DNA of 64,000 nucleotides. Origin: Pseudanabaena biceps (GTDB taxonomy: Bacteria; Cyanobacteriota; Cyanobacteriia; Pseudanabaenales; Pseudanabaenaceae). Each line of letters opens with the position of its first letter. Positions within the stretch are counted from its first letter, which is position 1. The position numbers and the translations under genes were made by a program. The notes below the pieces were generated by a model, which was given only the letters and a program-made list of their open reading frames with translations, was not told the DNA's origin and ran no database searches. The stretch lies in NCBI GenBank assembly GCA_013361095.1, contig JAATWA010000001.1:806001-870000 (forward strand). Direction: 5' to 3'. Shown piece by piece: positions 55,832 to 64,000 of this stretch.

Positions 55832-55865
55832 ATAGAATGGCGGCGCGGAGCGCCGCCATTCTATT
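55831..55865. repeat. 35-bp GCGGCGC-core hairpin
   Basis: AATAGAATGGCGGCGCG / CGCCGCCATTCTATT. Its left arm overlaps the MITE target duplication, so the MITE inserted into or next to a pre-existing hairpin. It lies 10 bp past the pentapeptide gene's stop codon. Confidence 0.8.
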
Positions 55866-55875
55866 TTCGGATTGT

Positions 55876-56934
55876 TTACTTCGACACCTTGCCATCAGGA
55901 AGCGTCGCGCCAGTTAGATTTGCGCCCACGAGGTTGGCACTACTCAACTCAGCACGATTAAGAATTGCATCGGTAAGATCTGCGTCAGCAAGATTAGTTC
56001 TGGCTAAATAAGCTTCAATGAGATTAGCGCGGATCATAATGGCTCCTCTTAGATCAGCACGACTAAGATCAGCGCGAGACATTTTTACATCAGTGAGATT
56101 AGTTCTTTGCATCTTCGCTCGACTTGCTTTAATGTCTGGCATAACCGCCCCACACATTGACACGCCCTTGAGATCGGCATCAAGCAAAATTGCTCGCTCC
56201 AGTCTGGCATTATTTAAGATTGCACCAGAGAGAAAAGCACCACTTAGATTTGCCTCGGTAAGAAATATGCCCTGCATATTGGCATTATTCAGCTTAGCTT
56301 CACTGAGGTTTGCACCACTAAGTGTCGCTTCTTGCAGATTTGCACCCCGCAAATCTGCCTTATGTAAATCCGCACCTGATAGATTTGCACCCCGTAGATC
56401 CGCACCCGCTAGATTTGCACCTGTCAGAGTCGCAACACTACGTTTTTTCTTGCCTGCATCAATTTCATGCTGATCGCCAACGGCACGTTCTTGTCTAAGA
56501 TTTGCGCCCCGCATACAAGCTCCAGACAGGTTTGCCCCATTAAGATTGATAGTCCGCATATCGGCATCAATTAAGTTAGCATCCATCAGATTTGCAAGAC
56601 TGAGATTTGCCCCAAATAAAGTCGTGCCTTGAAGACTTGCACCATGCAAATCACCATTGGAGAGATTGACATTACTCATACTGGCTTGGTTAAGATTTGC
56701 TCCCCGCAAATATGCCCCCATCATCAGAGCGCCGCGCATATTCGCACGGGTCAGACAAGCAAAAGTAAAGACGGTACTATTAAGATAAGCTCTAGAAAAG
56801 TTGACATCTAGCCAGTCACTGTTACTGAGATTTGCACCGTTGAGCTTGATCCCAGTTAGGTTGAGTCCGCTAAAGTCGCGATCGCCTTTAGCGTAGCTTC
56901 GCAAGATATCTTGCGAGGTGATTACATCACTCAT
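55876..56934 (-). CDS. Pentapeptide-repeat protein
   Basis: A 352-residue protein formed almost wholly of A(N/D)LxxA repeats (about 20-345), predicting a long right-handed quadrilateral beta-helix. The repeats are interrupted once, at about 150-170, by a charged loop (RQERAVGDQHEIDAGKKKRS). There is no signal peptide or catalytic domain. Such proteins are abundant in cyanobacteria; roles include DNA mimicry and scaffolding, none assigned here. Low-complexity coding DNA creates long shadow frames on the other strand. Confidence 0.85.
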   Translation of the reverse strand: MSDVITSQDILRSYAKGDRDFSGLNLTGIKLNGANLSNSDWLDVNFSRAYLNSTVFTFACLTRANMRGALMMGAYLRGANLNQASMSNVNLSNGDLHGASLQGTTLFGANLSLANLMDANLIDADMRTINLNGANLSGACMRGANLRQERAVGDQHEIDAGKKKRSVATLTGANLAGADLRGANLSGADLHKADLRGANLQEATLSGANLSEAKLNNANMQGIFLTEANLSGAFLSGAILNNARLERAILLDADLKGVSMCGAVMPDIKASRAKMQRTNLTDVKMSRADLSRADLRGAIMIRANLIEAYLARTNLADADLTDAILNRAELSSANLVGANLTGATLPDGKVSK

Positions 56935-57025
56935 ATCCTGAAACCTTCTGGAAAGAATAGTCCTAATATTCTCATAAATATTTCCCTAGGGGTAGAGAAA
57001 GATAAGTACTTATGGAAAATAAATT

Positions 57026-57078
57026 ACCAAAACCCGTAAAGTTGCTCCCCTGCGGGGCGCAACTTTACGGGTTTTGGT
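57026..57078. repeat. 53-bp hairpin ACCAAAACCCGTAAAG
   Basis: Perfect palindrome with core GCTCCCCTGCGGGGCGC, 34 bp past the glgC stop codon; a probable terminator for glgC (minus). Confidence 0.75.
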
Positions 57079-57111
57079 TTGTAATTAAGTAGCTACTTAG
57101 ATGATAAAAAT

Positions 57112-58401
57112 TTAGATAATCGTGTTGTCAGGAATCACTGCATTTTTGACGACAACGACAATACCATTACAAATGCAATAGCCTTGATCTTCACGATTTA
57201 CATCCTGAACACGGTCTTTATTGATAATCTGCACATTTTTACCAATCCGCGCATTCTTATCAATAATTGCATGACGGATAATTGTATTCTCACCAATGCC
57301 CATTGGCACGATGTGATTTTCAAGATCCTTTTTACGTTCTTCTTGGGGCTGATAAAAATCACAACCCATCAAAAGAGTGTCTTCAATCGTGCAATTTGCA
57401 TCAACATGCATCCGAATTCCCACTACTGAATTAGTGATCGTGGCTTTGCTGAGCAGACAACCTTCACCAATGATCGAATCCTTAACCTTACAATCATGCA
57501 CCTTGCTAGGAGGCAAATAGCGGGCGCGAGTATAAATAGGCTTTTTGGTTTCGTAGAAGTTAAAAGCGGTATCAGGATGACGAGTTAAGTCCAAGTTCGC
57601 TTGGTAGAAAGACTCAATGGTTCCAATATCTTCCCAATAGTCTGAAAATAGATAAGCCTGAACATTGGAAGTGTTAATAGCGTTGGGAATAATCTCTTTA
57701 CCAAAGTCGGTAAAGTCTGGATTATCGCTCAGCATCTTCATCATTACGTGTTTATTAAAGACATAGATGCCCATAGAAGCGATGAAGGGACTATATTTAG
57801 CTTCCTCAGCACTCAAACCAAGACTAGTCGTATCGACACGCATTTCTTCCAGAGCTTCGCCCTTAGGCTTTTCGAGAAACTTGATAATTTTCCCTTTTGC
57901 ATCAGTTTTCAACAAGCCAAAAGCAGTAGCTTTTTTCTGATCAACTGGTAGTACTGACAAAGTAATATCTGCACCAGTTTTACGGTGATGATTGACAAAC
58001 TTTTCGTAGTCCATGTTATAGAGTTGATCGCCCGAAAGAATGAGGTATTCGGTAACATCCCAAGATTCTAAAAGCCATGCATAGCGTCGAACGGCATCGG
58101 CTGTGCCTTGAAACCAATCTGGACTATCGGGGGTTTGTTGAGCCGCCAAAATTTCGATAAAGCCATCAGAATAAGATGCAGGGCGATAGGCTTGGTTGAC
58201 GTGACGGTTTAGTGAAGCTGAATTAAACTGGGTTAAGATGTAAATCTTGTCAATTCCTGAGTTGATACAGTTACTCACAGGAATGTCGATCAGTCGATAT
58301 TTACCTGCTACGGGGACGGCGGGTTTAGCGCGTGTTTTGGTGAGGGGATATAGTCGGCTTCCCTGTCCACCGCCCAAAATGATAGCCAGTACATTTTTCA
58401 T
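57112..58401 (-). CDS. glgC: Glucose-1-phosphate adenylyltransferase
   Basis: A 429-residue ADP-glucose pyrophosphorylase: [50 protein letters not shown], and FLEKPKG; the C-terminal left-handed beta-helix ends [17 protein letters not shown] as in cyanobacterial and plant enzymes. It makes ADP-glucose for glycogen and is activated by 3-phosphoglycerate and inhibited by phosphate in this group. It stands alone on the minus strand. Confidence 0.97.
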   Translation of the reverse strand: MKNVLAIILGGGQGSRLYPLTKTRAKPAVPVAGKYRLIDIPVSNCINSGIDKIYILTQFNSASLNRHVNQAYRPASYSDGFIEILAAQQTPDSPDWFQGTADAVRRYAWLLESWDVTEYLILSGDQLYNMDYEKFVNHHRKTGADITLSVLPVDQKKATAFGLLKTDAKGKIIKFLEKPKGEALEEMRVDTTSLGLSAEEAKYSPFIASMGIYVFNKHVMMKMLSDNPDFTDFGKEIIPNAINTSNVQAYLFSDYWEDIGTIESFYQANLDLTRHPDTAFNFYETKKPIYTRARYLPPSKVHDCKVKDSIIGEGCLLSKATITNSVVGIRMHVDANCTIEDTLLMGCDFYQPQEERKKDLENHIVPMGIGENTIIRHAIIDKNARIGKNVQIINKDRVQDVNREDQGYCICNGIVVVVKNAVIPDNTII

Positions 58402-58512
58402 AAATTTATCGGATTATCTTGGCTTTTTTATTTACATACTTTTCTGAATGCAAACATTGTCTATCTTTGCGGGGATCGTGGCAAGTAATGTAGCTGCAAT
58501 TATCATTATAAG

Positions 58513-58657
58513 AATTGGTTTTTTGAAAGCCAGCCTATGGCTGGCTTTCAAAAAACCAATTTTAGTGTTTGCAGCACCAAAGGTGCTGCAAACACTAAAA
58601 TTCGTTAAACCCCAAGGAGACTCACGGGGCTTTGCGCCATGAGTCTCCTTGGGGTTT
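58513..58657. repeat. Three abutting hairpins upstream of glgC / after cobL
   Basis: 58513-58561 AATTGGTTTTTTGAAAGCC around AGCCTATGGCT; 58560-58600 TTTTAGTGTTTGCAGCACC; 58607-58657 AAACCCCAAGGAGACTC. The last overlaps the cobL stop codon and should terminate it. Confidence 0.85.
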
Positions 58658-59868
58658 TAGATTCGCCCTTTGATAACCTGCCATTGCGTAACTGGACGCA
58701 TCGGTTTCCAACCTAAAAAACTACCGATCGCTTCAGCACGACTGATTGAAATTTGAGTGAGCGTACCACCATACGCTTGTTGCCATTGAAATAATTTCTG
58801 TTCACCTTCGAGAGTGACAACATTGGCGACTAGACGACCCTGCGATCGCAAACTTTTCCAGCAAGTCTCAAATAAATCTGGCACAGTTGCACCGCCACCG
58901 ATAAAGATCGCGTCAGGGGTCGGTAAGTCTTGCAAAATTTCTGGGGCTTTGCCTTCGATGATTTTGAGATGGGGCGTACCCAGTGAAATTGCATTTTCAG
59001 CGATAAAGTGCGTGCGTGATTTTTCGATCGAGATCGCTTGACAACGAGGATGACTTCGCATCCATTCAATACTAATGGAACCACACCCAGCTCCCACATC
59101 CCACAACAATTCGCCAGCGTTAGGGGCAAGAGCAGATAGAGTGATAGCCCTAACCTCGCGCTTTGTTAATTGTCCATCATGGAGATAAGCATCATCGGGG
59201 AGTCCAACTATCCGCGACAGAATTTTAGCTTCAGGATTAGGAATACATTCCACGGCGATCGCGTTAAGTGCGGCAAATTCTGGGAAAAGCTCAAATTGAT
59301 TAGCAATAGTAGAGATAATTCGCTCTTTTTCACCATTAAGATGTTCTAAGACCATGATTTTGCTATTACTAAAACAGCGATCGCAAAGAATATTGGCGAC
59401 AATTTGTGGAGTTTCTTTACCTGAACTAAGAATCAGAAGTTTCGCCTTGGGATAAATATATGATTGTAAAATTGAAGCAGGACGGCCGCATAAACTTAGG
59501 GTTTCTACTTCATTTAACGACCATCCTAATCGCGCACAAATCAAGCTAAAAGTAGAAGGTGAAGGTGCAATATTTATTTCTTCAATGGGAACCTTTTTTA
59601 ATAGCGTTGCGCCGACTCCAAAACATAGTGGATCGCCACTTGCCAATATACATACGGACTTACCGCGATGATGGAGAATTTGATTAATCGATTCTTCCAT
59701 CGGAGATGTCCAATTTATTTGCGATCGCGTATCTTTTGGCAACATCGCTAAATGGCGATCGCCTCCTACTAAAATTTCGGCAGTATCAATTAGCGATCGG
59801 GCGGCGGCACTCAATCCCGCTAAGCCATCTTCACCGATACCAACTATAGATAACCACTTCTGAATCAT
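58657..59868 (-). CDS. cobL: Precorrin-6Y C5,15-methyltransferase (decarboxylating), CbiE-CbiT fusion
   Basis: A 403-residue two-domain enzyme. CbiE (about 1-200): SIVGIGEDGLAGLSAAARSLI, LASGDPLCFGVGATLL. CbiT (about 205-400): LTKREVRAITLSALAPNAGELLWDVGAGCGSISIEWM (SAM motif) and FIGGGATVPDLF. It methylates C5 and C15 and decarboxylates precorrin-6Y in cobalamin/pseudocobalamin synthesis. Other cob genes are not adjacent. Confidence 0.94.
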   Translation of the reverse strand: MIQKWLSIVGIGEDGLAGLSAAARSLIDTAEILVGGDRHLAMLPKDTRSQINWTSPMEESINQILHHRGKSVCILASGDPLCFGVGATLLKKVPIEEINIAPSPSTFSLICARLGWSLNEVETLSLCGRPASILQSYIYPKAKLLILSSGKETPQIVANILCDRCFSNSKIMVLEHLNGEKERIISTIANQFELFPEFAALNAIAVECIPNPEAKILSRIVGLPDDAYLHDGQLTKREVRAITLSALAPNAGELLWDVGAGCGSISIEWMRSHPRCQAISIEKSRTHFIAENAISLGTPHLKIIEGKAPEILQDLPTPDAIFIGGGATVPDLFETCWKSLRSQGRLVANVVTLEGEQKLFQWQQAYGGTLTQISISRAEAIGSFLGWKPMRPVTQWQVIKGRI

Positions 59869-60402
59869 TAAACTAGATAAATTACTAAGATACAGCGCTT
59901 TGCGCCTTCTTAAAACCTAAGAAAAATATTAATTACAGAGATTTAATTACACAGATTTAATTAGGAGCAGAAATTTAATAAAACCCAAACTTGTTTCGGC
60001 GGGCGAAGCCCGCCGAAACAAGTTTGGGTTTTATTTGCACAAGTTATTTAATTTTCATTCCTTACAATCAAGAAGTAATAAGAAGAGATCACTTTTTTAT
60101 AGAGCAAATCGTTGCAAAGCTAATTTGAGGTTTGAGAGAAACTGCACAGAACTTTGTTGTTAGATTTTAATTGCTTTTATTTGCGATCTTAATTCTCCTT
60201 TATAAATAATTCAGTTCAAAGAACTCACATCTTATTTGGTATAGGACATAACAGATCACAAATAAAAATTAACGCAGTATGACATTAAGAAACTTAAAGT
60301 TTAGTTAAATTTGAATTGTTTACGTTGTGTAGTCGTAAATCATTCTGTTTGCAGTCAAATTTTATCTTTCTCATACTCTTTTACTGTTGCTAGAAAGATT
60401 TT
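59869..60402. other. Intergenic region before fmdA
   Basis: No gene is seen in 534 bp. 59978-60034 is a perfect hairpin (ATAAAACCCAAACTTG arm, core TTCGGCGGGCGAAGCCCGCCGAA). The later part is AT-rich and presumably carries the fmdA promoter. GTA-N8-AAC at 60239-60252 is one base off the NtcA consensus GTA-N8-TAC. Confidence 0.6.
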
Positions 60403-61611
60403 ATGCCTAAGACGCTGTTTAAAGTTGATCTCACTAAGCCCATGAGTGAGCAAGAACTACCTGGTCATAATCGTTGGCATCCAGATATTCCAGCTATAGC
60501 TTCTGTTAATCCAGGTGATACTTTTAGGATTGAGTGTAAAGACTGGACAGATGGACAAATTAAAAACAACGATAGTCCTGATGACATTCGCGATGTAGAT
60601 CTATCAATTGTTCATGTACTAAGTGGTCCCATCTGGGTAAATGGTGCCGAACCTGGTGATATTCTTGTTGTCGATATCGTTGATATTGGCGCTCTTCAAG
60701 GCGATGAGTGGGGCTTCACAGGCATTTTCGATCAAAAAAATGGCGGCGGATTCCTAACCGATCATTACCCTAATCCTGCTAAAGCAATTTGGGATTTACA
60801 AGGAATTTACACCACTTCGCGTCATATCCCTGGTGTCAAATTTGCTGGAATTACCCACCCTGGTTTGATCGGATGTGCGCCGTCTCATGAACTGCTCGCT
60901 AAATGGAATAAGCGTGAGTCTGAGCTAATGGCAACTCAACCAGATCGCCGTACTTATGGGGCGGGAATTAATATGGATGGAGTGCCTGTATTGGCGGCTC
61001 TACCAAATCCTCACAATGCAGTTTTAGGGACTTTACCCCAGTCTGAATATGAGCGGGTTGCGGCTGAAGCTGCGCGCACCATCCCACCTCGCGAACATGG
61101 TGGAAACTGCGATATCAAGAATCTGTCCAGAGGAACTCGCATTTATTTCCCTGTTTACGTGGAAGGTGGCAAACTTTCCATGGGTGATATTCACTTCTCT
61201 CAAGGAGATGGTGAAATCTCTTTCTGTGGCGCAATTGAGATGTCTGGATACCTTGACCTTCATGTAGATATTATCAAGGGCGGCGTAGATAAATATGCCA
61301 TGACAAATCCAATCTTTAAGCCCGGTCCAGTAGAACCCCATTACTCAGAATTCCTAGTTTTTGAAGGGATTTCTGTGGATGAGTTTACGGGTAAGCAGTA
61401 TTTCATGGATGTGCATATTGCTTACCGCCAAGCTTGTTTGAATGCGATCGCCTATCTCATGAAGTTCGGTTATACAGGTGAACAAGCTTATCTATTGCTT
61501 AGCTGTGCGCCTGTAGAAGGAAGGGTTAGCGGTATAGTAGACATTCCCAATGCCTGTTGTACTCTAGCGATTCCGACAGCGATTTTTGATAAAAACATTC
61601 TTCCAGTTTAA
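60403..61611 (+). CDS. fmdA: Formamidase (acetamidase/formamidase family)
   Basis: A 402-residue FmdA_AmdA enzyme: MPKTLFKVDLTKPMSEQELPGHNRWHPDIP, GDTFRIECKDWTDGQIKNND, VHVLSGPIWVNGAEPGD, HPGLIGCAPS, PPREHGGNCDIKNLSRGTRIYFPV, GDIHFSQGDGEISFCGAIE. It hydrolyses formamide to formate and ammonia. The zinc-ribbon gene fmdB and urea-transport genes follow on the same strand, so it probably belongs to a nitrogen-scavenging operon. Confidence 0.95.
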   Translation: MPKTLFKVDLTKPMSEQELPGHNRWHPDIPAIASVNPGDTFRIECKDWTDGQIKNNDSPDDIRDVDLSIVHVLSGPIWVNGAEPGDILVVDIVDIGALQGDEWGFTGIFDQKNGGGFLTDHYPNPAKAIWDLQGIYTTSRHIPGVKFAGITHPGLIGCAPSHELLAKWNKRESELMATQPDRRTYGAGINMDGVPVLAALPNPHNAVLGTLPQSEYERVAAEAARTIPPREHGGNCDIKNLSRGTRIYFPVYVEGGKLSMGDIHFSQGDGEISFCGAIEMSGYLDLHVDIIKGGVDKYAMTNPIFKPGPVEPHYSEFLVFEGISVDEFTGKQYFMDVHIAYRQACLNAIAYLMKFGYTGEQAYLLLSCAPVEGRVSGIVDIPNACCTLAIPTAIFDKNILPV

Positions 61612-61618
61612 TCAAATT

Positions 61619-61879
61619 ATGCCTCTGTACGAATTTCGATGTGAAGATTGTGATGTTTTCGATGTGTGGCGACCGATGGCTGAATCCAGTGACCCTGCTT
61701 ACTGTCCATCCTGTGAGAAACGCGGTAAACGCATATTTTCACCGCCAATGACTCTTTCTAGAACGGTACGAATGAAGAAAGTGAGTGCAGAACCAGAACT
61801 TGTTAAGCGAGATCTGGAACCTAAAACTCCTAGAGTTCAGTATCATTCTGGAAGTCGTCCTTGGATGGTCGGACACTAG
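61619..61879 (+). CDS. fmdB: FmdB-type zinc-ribbon protein
   Basis: An 86-residue protein starting MPLYEFRCEDCDVFDVWRPM; zinc ligands CEDC and CPSC make an FmdB ribbon, followed by a basic tail. In Methylophilus the fmdB product regulates formamidase expression. It lies 7 bp after fmdA. The ATG at 61619 gives the family N-terminus; an earlier in-frame start would overlap fmdA. Confidence 0.9.
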   Translation: MPLYEFRCEDCDVFDVWRPMAESSDPAYCPSCEKRGKRIFSPPMTLSRTVRMKKVSAEPELVKRDLEPKTPRVQYHSGSRPWMVGH

Positions 61880-61994
61880 ATTTAGTATTAGGAATTGACA
61901 TCTTATATTTACTTGTTAAAGAGAATTTATCTTGATGTCAGAATTACATATCCCTTGGTGTGAGTTTTAAAATAGTTTAGGAGTATTTCAGACA

Positions 61995-63392
61995 ATGAAG
62001 AAGATCAACAGATCGAACGATGCTTTGAATGGTATAACCCGTCGCCGCTTTATCCAGTATGGATCTCTGGCTGCTGCCACCAGTATTGTTGCAGCATGTA
62101 CCCCAACTGCAACCACCCCTACCACAACTGGCGCAACTTCTTCTACATCCCCTGCGGCAAGTGGCGCAAAAGGAATCAAGGTTGGCGTAATGTATTCCAC
62201 TACAGGTACGATCGCGATCGTGGAAAAATCATTACAGGATGCAACTTTCCTTGCGATCGACCAAATCAATGAAGGTACTGGTCCTTGGGCTGGCAAGAAG
62301 GGTATTGACGGACAAATGATTGAAAAGGTCGTTGTCAATCCTGACTCCAACTGGGATTTGTACAACCAAATGTCCAAGCGGTTGATTGATGAAGACAAGG
62401 TGGTCTGCGTTCTTGGTTGTTACACATCAGCTAGTCGCAAATCAGTTCTTCCAGTTTTTGAAGAAAAAGACAGTCTGCTCTACTATCCTGTCTACTATGA
62501 AGGAAACGAATGTAGCTCCAACGTGATTTACACTGGTGCTGCACCCAACCAACAGATCACTGACTCGATCCCTTACTGCATCAAAAACTTTGGTAAGAAA
62601 GGATTCTTCATCGGTTCTGACTACATCTATCCTAAAGAAAGCAATCGGATCGCCAAAGCAGAATTGGTCAATGGTGGCGGTGAAGTTGTTGGCGATGAAT
62701 ATGCTGCGCTCGGTACAACTGAGTTCATCACGATCATCAACAAGATCAAACAAGCCAAGCCTAACTTCATTCTTAGCAATCTAGTTGGAGACAGTATTCC
62801 TGCATTCTACAAGCAACTCAAAGATGCTGGGATCACTTCCAAGGATATTCCGATCATGGCATTTCCGACAACAGAAGAAGAAATTCAAGCGATGGGACCT
62901 GAGTTTGCTGAAGGTCACTACAGTAGCTTCAACTACTTCCAGACAGTTGACACTCCTGAGAACAAGGCATTTGTGGAACAGTTCAAGGCGAAGTTTGGCA
63001 AGGAGCGTGTTACCAATGGAGTTATGGAGGCAGCTTACATCCAAACCTTCTTCATGGCTCAAGCGATGGAAAAAGTCGCCAAGGAAAAGAAAGCCCTCAA
63101 CACCTCTAGTCTGCGTGAAGCAACCAGAGGACAAGTATTCAAGGCTCCTCAAGGGACTGTGAAGGTCGATCCAGACAACTACCACTCATATCTATATTCC
63201 AGAATTGGGAAATGGAAGGCAGATGGTCAGGCTGAAATCGTATTTGCAACCAAGGCGGCAGTTAAGCCAATTCCTTGGAGTCAAGCTTTGTACAAGGGTC
63301 GCACCTGTGTTCATAAAACTCCAGATGATCGCAGCAATTCCAATGTTGAGACGAAGAAGGATCTTCCCGTTGAGTTCCTAAAGGAAACATAA
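61995..63392 (+). CDS. urtA: Urea/short-amide ABC transporter substrate-binding protein UrtA
   Basis: A 465-residue periplasmic binding protein. The N-terminus has RRRFIQYGSLAAATSIVAACTP, a twin-arginine-like lead and lipobox ending at cysteine about 35. Then a Ser/Thr/Ala linker and KVGVMYSTTGTIAIVEKSLQDATFLAIDQIN, VLGCYTSASRKSVLPVFEEKDSLLYYPVYYEGNECSSNVIYTGAAPNQQ, diagnostic of UrtA/FmdD. The SD TAGGAG lies 14 bp upstream. It is followed by a hairpin and urtB. Proximity to fmdA suggests amides as well as urea as ligand. Confidence 0.93.
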   Translation: MKKINRSNDALNGITRRRFIQYGSLAAATSIVAACTPTATTPTTTGATSSTSPAASGAKGIKVGVMYSTTGTIAIVEKSLQDATFLAIDQINEGTGPWAGKKGIDGQMIEKVVVNPDSNWDLYNQMSKRLIDEDKVVCVLGCYTSASRKSVLPVFEEKDSLLYYPVYYEGNECSSNVIYTGAAPNQQITDSIPYCIKNFGKKGFFIGSDYIYPKESNRIAKAELVNGGGEVVGDEYAALGTTEFITIINKIKQAKPNFILSNLVGDSIPAFYKQLKDAGITSKDIPIMAFPTTEEEIQAMGPEFAEGHYSSFNYFQTVDTPENKAFVEQFKAKFGKERVTNGVMEAAYIQTFFMAQAMEKVAKEKKALNTSSLREATRGQVFKAPQGTVKVDPDNYHSYLYSRIGKWKADGQAEIVFATKAAVKPIPWSQALYKGRTCVHKTPDDRSNSNVETKKDLPVEFLKET

Positions 63393-63432
63393 ATTGATTT
63401 CCATCTAGTCTAATTGTAACTAACAACCTTCC

Positions 63433-63477
63433 TAGTCTTAGAGAGGCGCACCCTGCGGGTGCGCCTCTCTAAGACTA
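63433..63477 (+). terminator. Hairpin between urtA and urtB
   Basis: Perfect 45-bp palindrome TAGTCTTAGAGAGGCGCACC. It lies 41 bp after urtA. It probably reduces read-through or protects the upstream mRNA, giving higher levels of the binding protein than the permease. A CCCCCCAG / CTGAATCC-type inverted GC run at 63489-63526 follows. Confidence 0.6.
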
Positions 63478-63581
63478 TATTTAAGAATTGATCCCCCCAG
63501 CCCCCTTAAGGGATTCAGGGGGGATTTCTTGGAAGTTTTAACCGCAGAAAGTAAACACTGAATGATTAAACTAAGAAAGCC

Positions 63582-64000
63582 ATGAACGTCTTGCCAATTA
63601 ATGCATTATCTTCGTTAATACACTTAGCACAGGCAACACCAGCGGCAAAATCGTTCGACCCGATCGCAATTACCAATCAGCTCCTGAATGGTGTTGGTAT
63701 CATTGGTATTCTTTTGTTGACAGGCTTAGGACTGTCGATAACGTTTGGAGTTATGCGAATTATCAACCTAGCTCATGGTGAATTCATCATGCTGGGCGCG
63801 TATACCTCGTTTGTGTTGCAAAGTAATTTCAAAATGGATTTGTTATTAACAATCCCGTTTTCTTTCTTGTTCACAGCCTTTGTCGGCGCAATTGTCGAAC
63901 TAACCATCGTCCGACGGCTATATGGGCGAGCTGTGGAAACGCTTCTGGCGACTTGGGGACTAAGTATAGTTATTCAAGGCGTTGTTAAGCTTATTTTTAC
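63582..64000 (+). CDS. urtB: Urea ABC transporter permease UrtB (cut by window edge)
   Basis: 139 codons, open to the end, starting MNVLPINALSSLIHLAQATP, then the LivH-type first helices: LLTGLGLSITFGVMRIINLAHGEFIMLGAY, and ETLLATWGLSIVIQG. This is the UrtB permease of the urea transporter. It follows urtA by 189 bp on the same strand. Confidence 0.9.
   Translation, partial: MNVLPINALSSLIHLAQATPAAKSFDPIAITNQLLNGVGIIGILLLTGLGLSITFGVMRIINLAHGEFIMLGAYTSFVLQSNFKMDLLLTIPFSFLFTAFVGAIVELTIVRRLYGRAVETLLATWGLSIVIQGVVKLIF

Noticed and set aside
56018..56473. 151-codon plus-strand frame opposite the pentapeptide protein
   Set aside because: Periodic shadow of pentapeptide coding; no independent start or family.
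61880..61994. NtcA site in the fmdB-urtA gap
   Set aside because: GTA-TTAGGAAT-TGA and similar triplets fail the second half-site; no supportable match.

Overview
The window is chromosomal DNA from a cyanobacterium. It encodes PsbX (photosystem II), Ycf66, the variable chain of ferredoxin-thioredoxin reductase, a SpkB-type redox kinase with pentapeptide repeats, the cyanobacterial DUF3038/DUF4335 pair and GlcE/GlcF of photorespiratory glycolate dehydrogenase. The octamer GCGATCGC (HIP1) is scattered through nearly every gene. Gene style and the very dense intergenic palindromes resemble Pseudanabaena-like filamentous strains, but that genus assignment is only an inference.

Layout: 1-5 kb holds the 5' end of secA (minus), a YqiA-like esterase, a CmpR-like LysR regulator, a PsiE-like membrane protein, psbX and ycf66. 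4.8-13 kb holds spkB, glcE-glcF, rpsD, the DUF3038-DUF4335 pair and a GAF-LuxR regulator. 13-20 kb holds guaB3, a receiver / receiver-GGDEF / receiver signalling cluster, proA and pdxJ. 20-30 kb holds an RND pump, ybeY-dgkA, a lipoprotein, trpC, glmS and a GST. 30-37 kb holds uvrC and a giant hybrid histidine kinase disrupted by a perfect 154-bp tandem duplication. 37-48 kb holds tRNA-Gln, two glycosyltransferases, a geranylgeranyl-reductase-like flavoprotein, purS-purQ-sixA, fabG, a cupredoxin, a hicAB toxin-antitoxin pair, a TPR protein and cysA. 49-60 kb holds a site-2-protease-like protein that has lost its zinc histidines, an SPFH protein, ftrV, rsfS, gcvT, ppk2, a pentapeptide protein, glgC and cobL. 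The window ends with fmdA-fmdB-urtA-urtB, a nitrogen-scavenging cluster for formamide/urea.

The most striking non-coding feature is the intergenic space itself. More than 60 long, mostly perfect hairpins fill almost every gap. Many share one architecture: a constant outer arm (AAACCCA-like), a copy-specific inner arm that is matched on both sides, and a constant GCGGCGC/GCGCCGC core. Some sit inside longer units with their own terminal inverted repeats. Two nearly identical 148-149 bp MITE-like elements have 12-bp inverted ends and clear 5-bp target duplications. Several hairpins overlap stop codons and probably serve as one- or two-way terminators.
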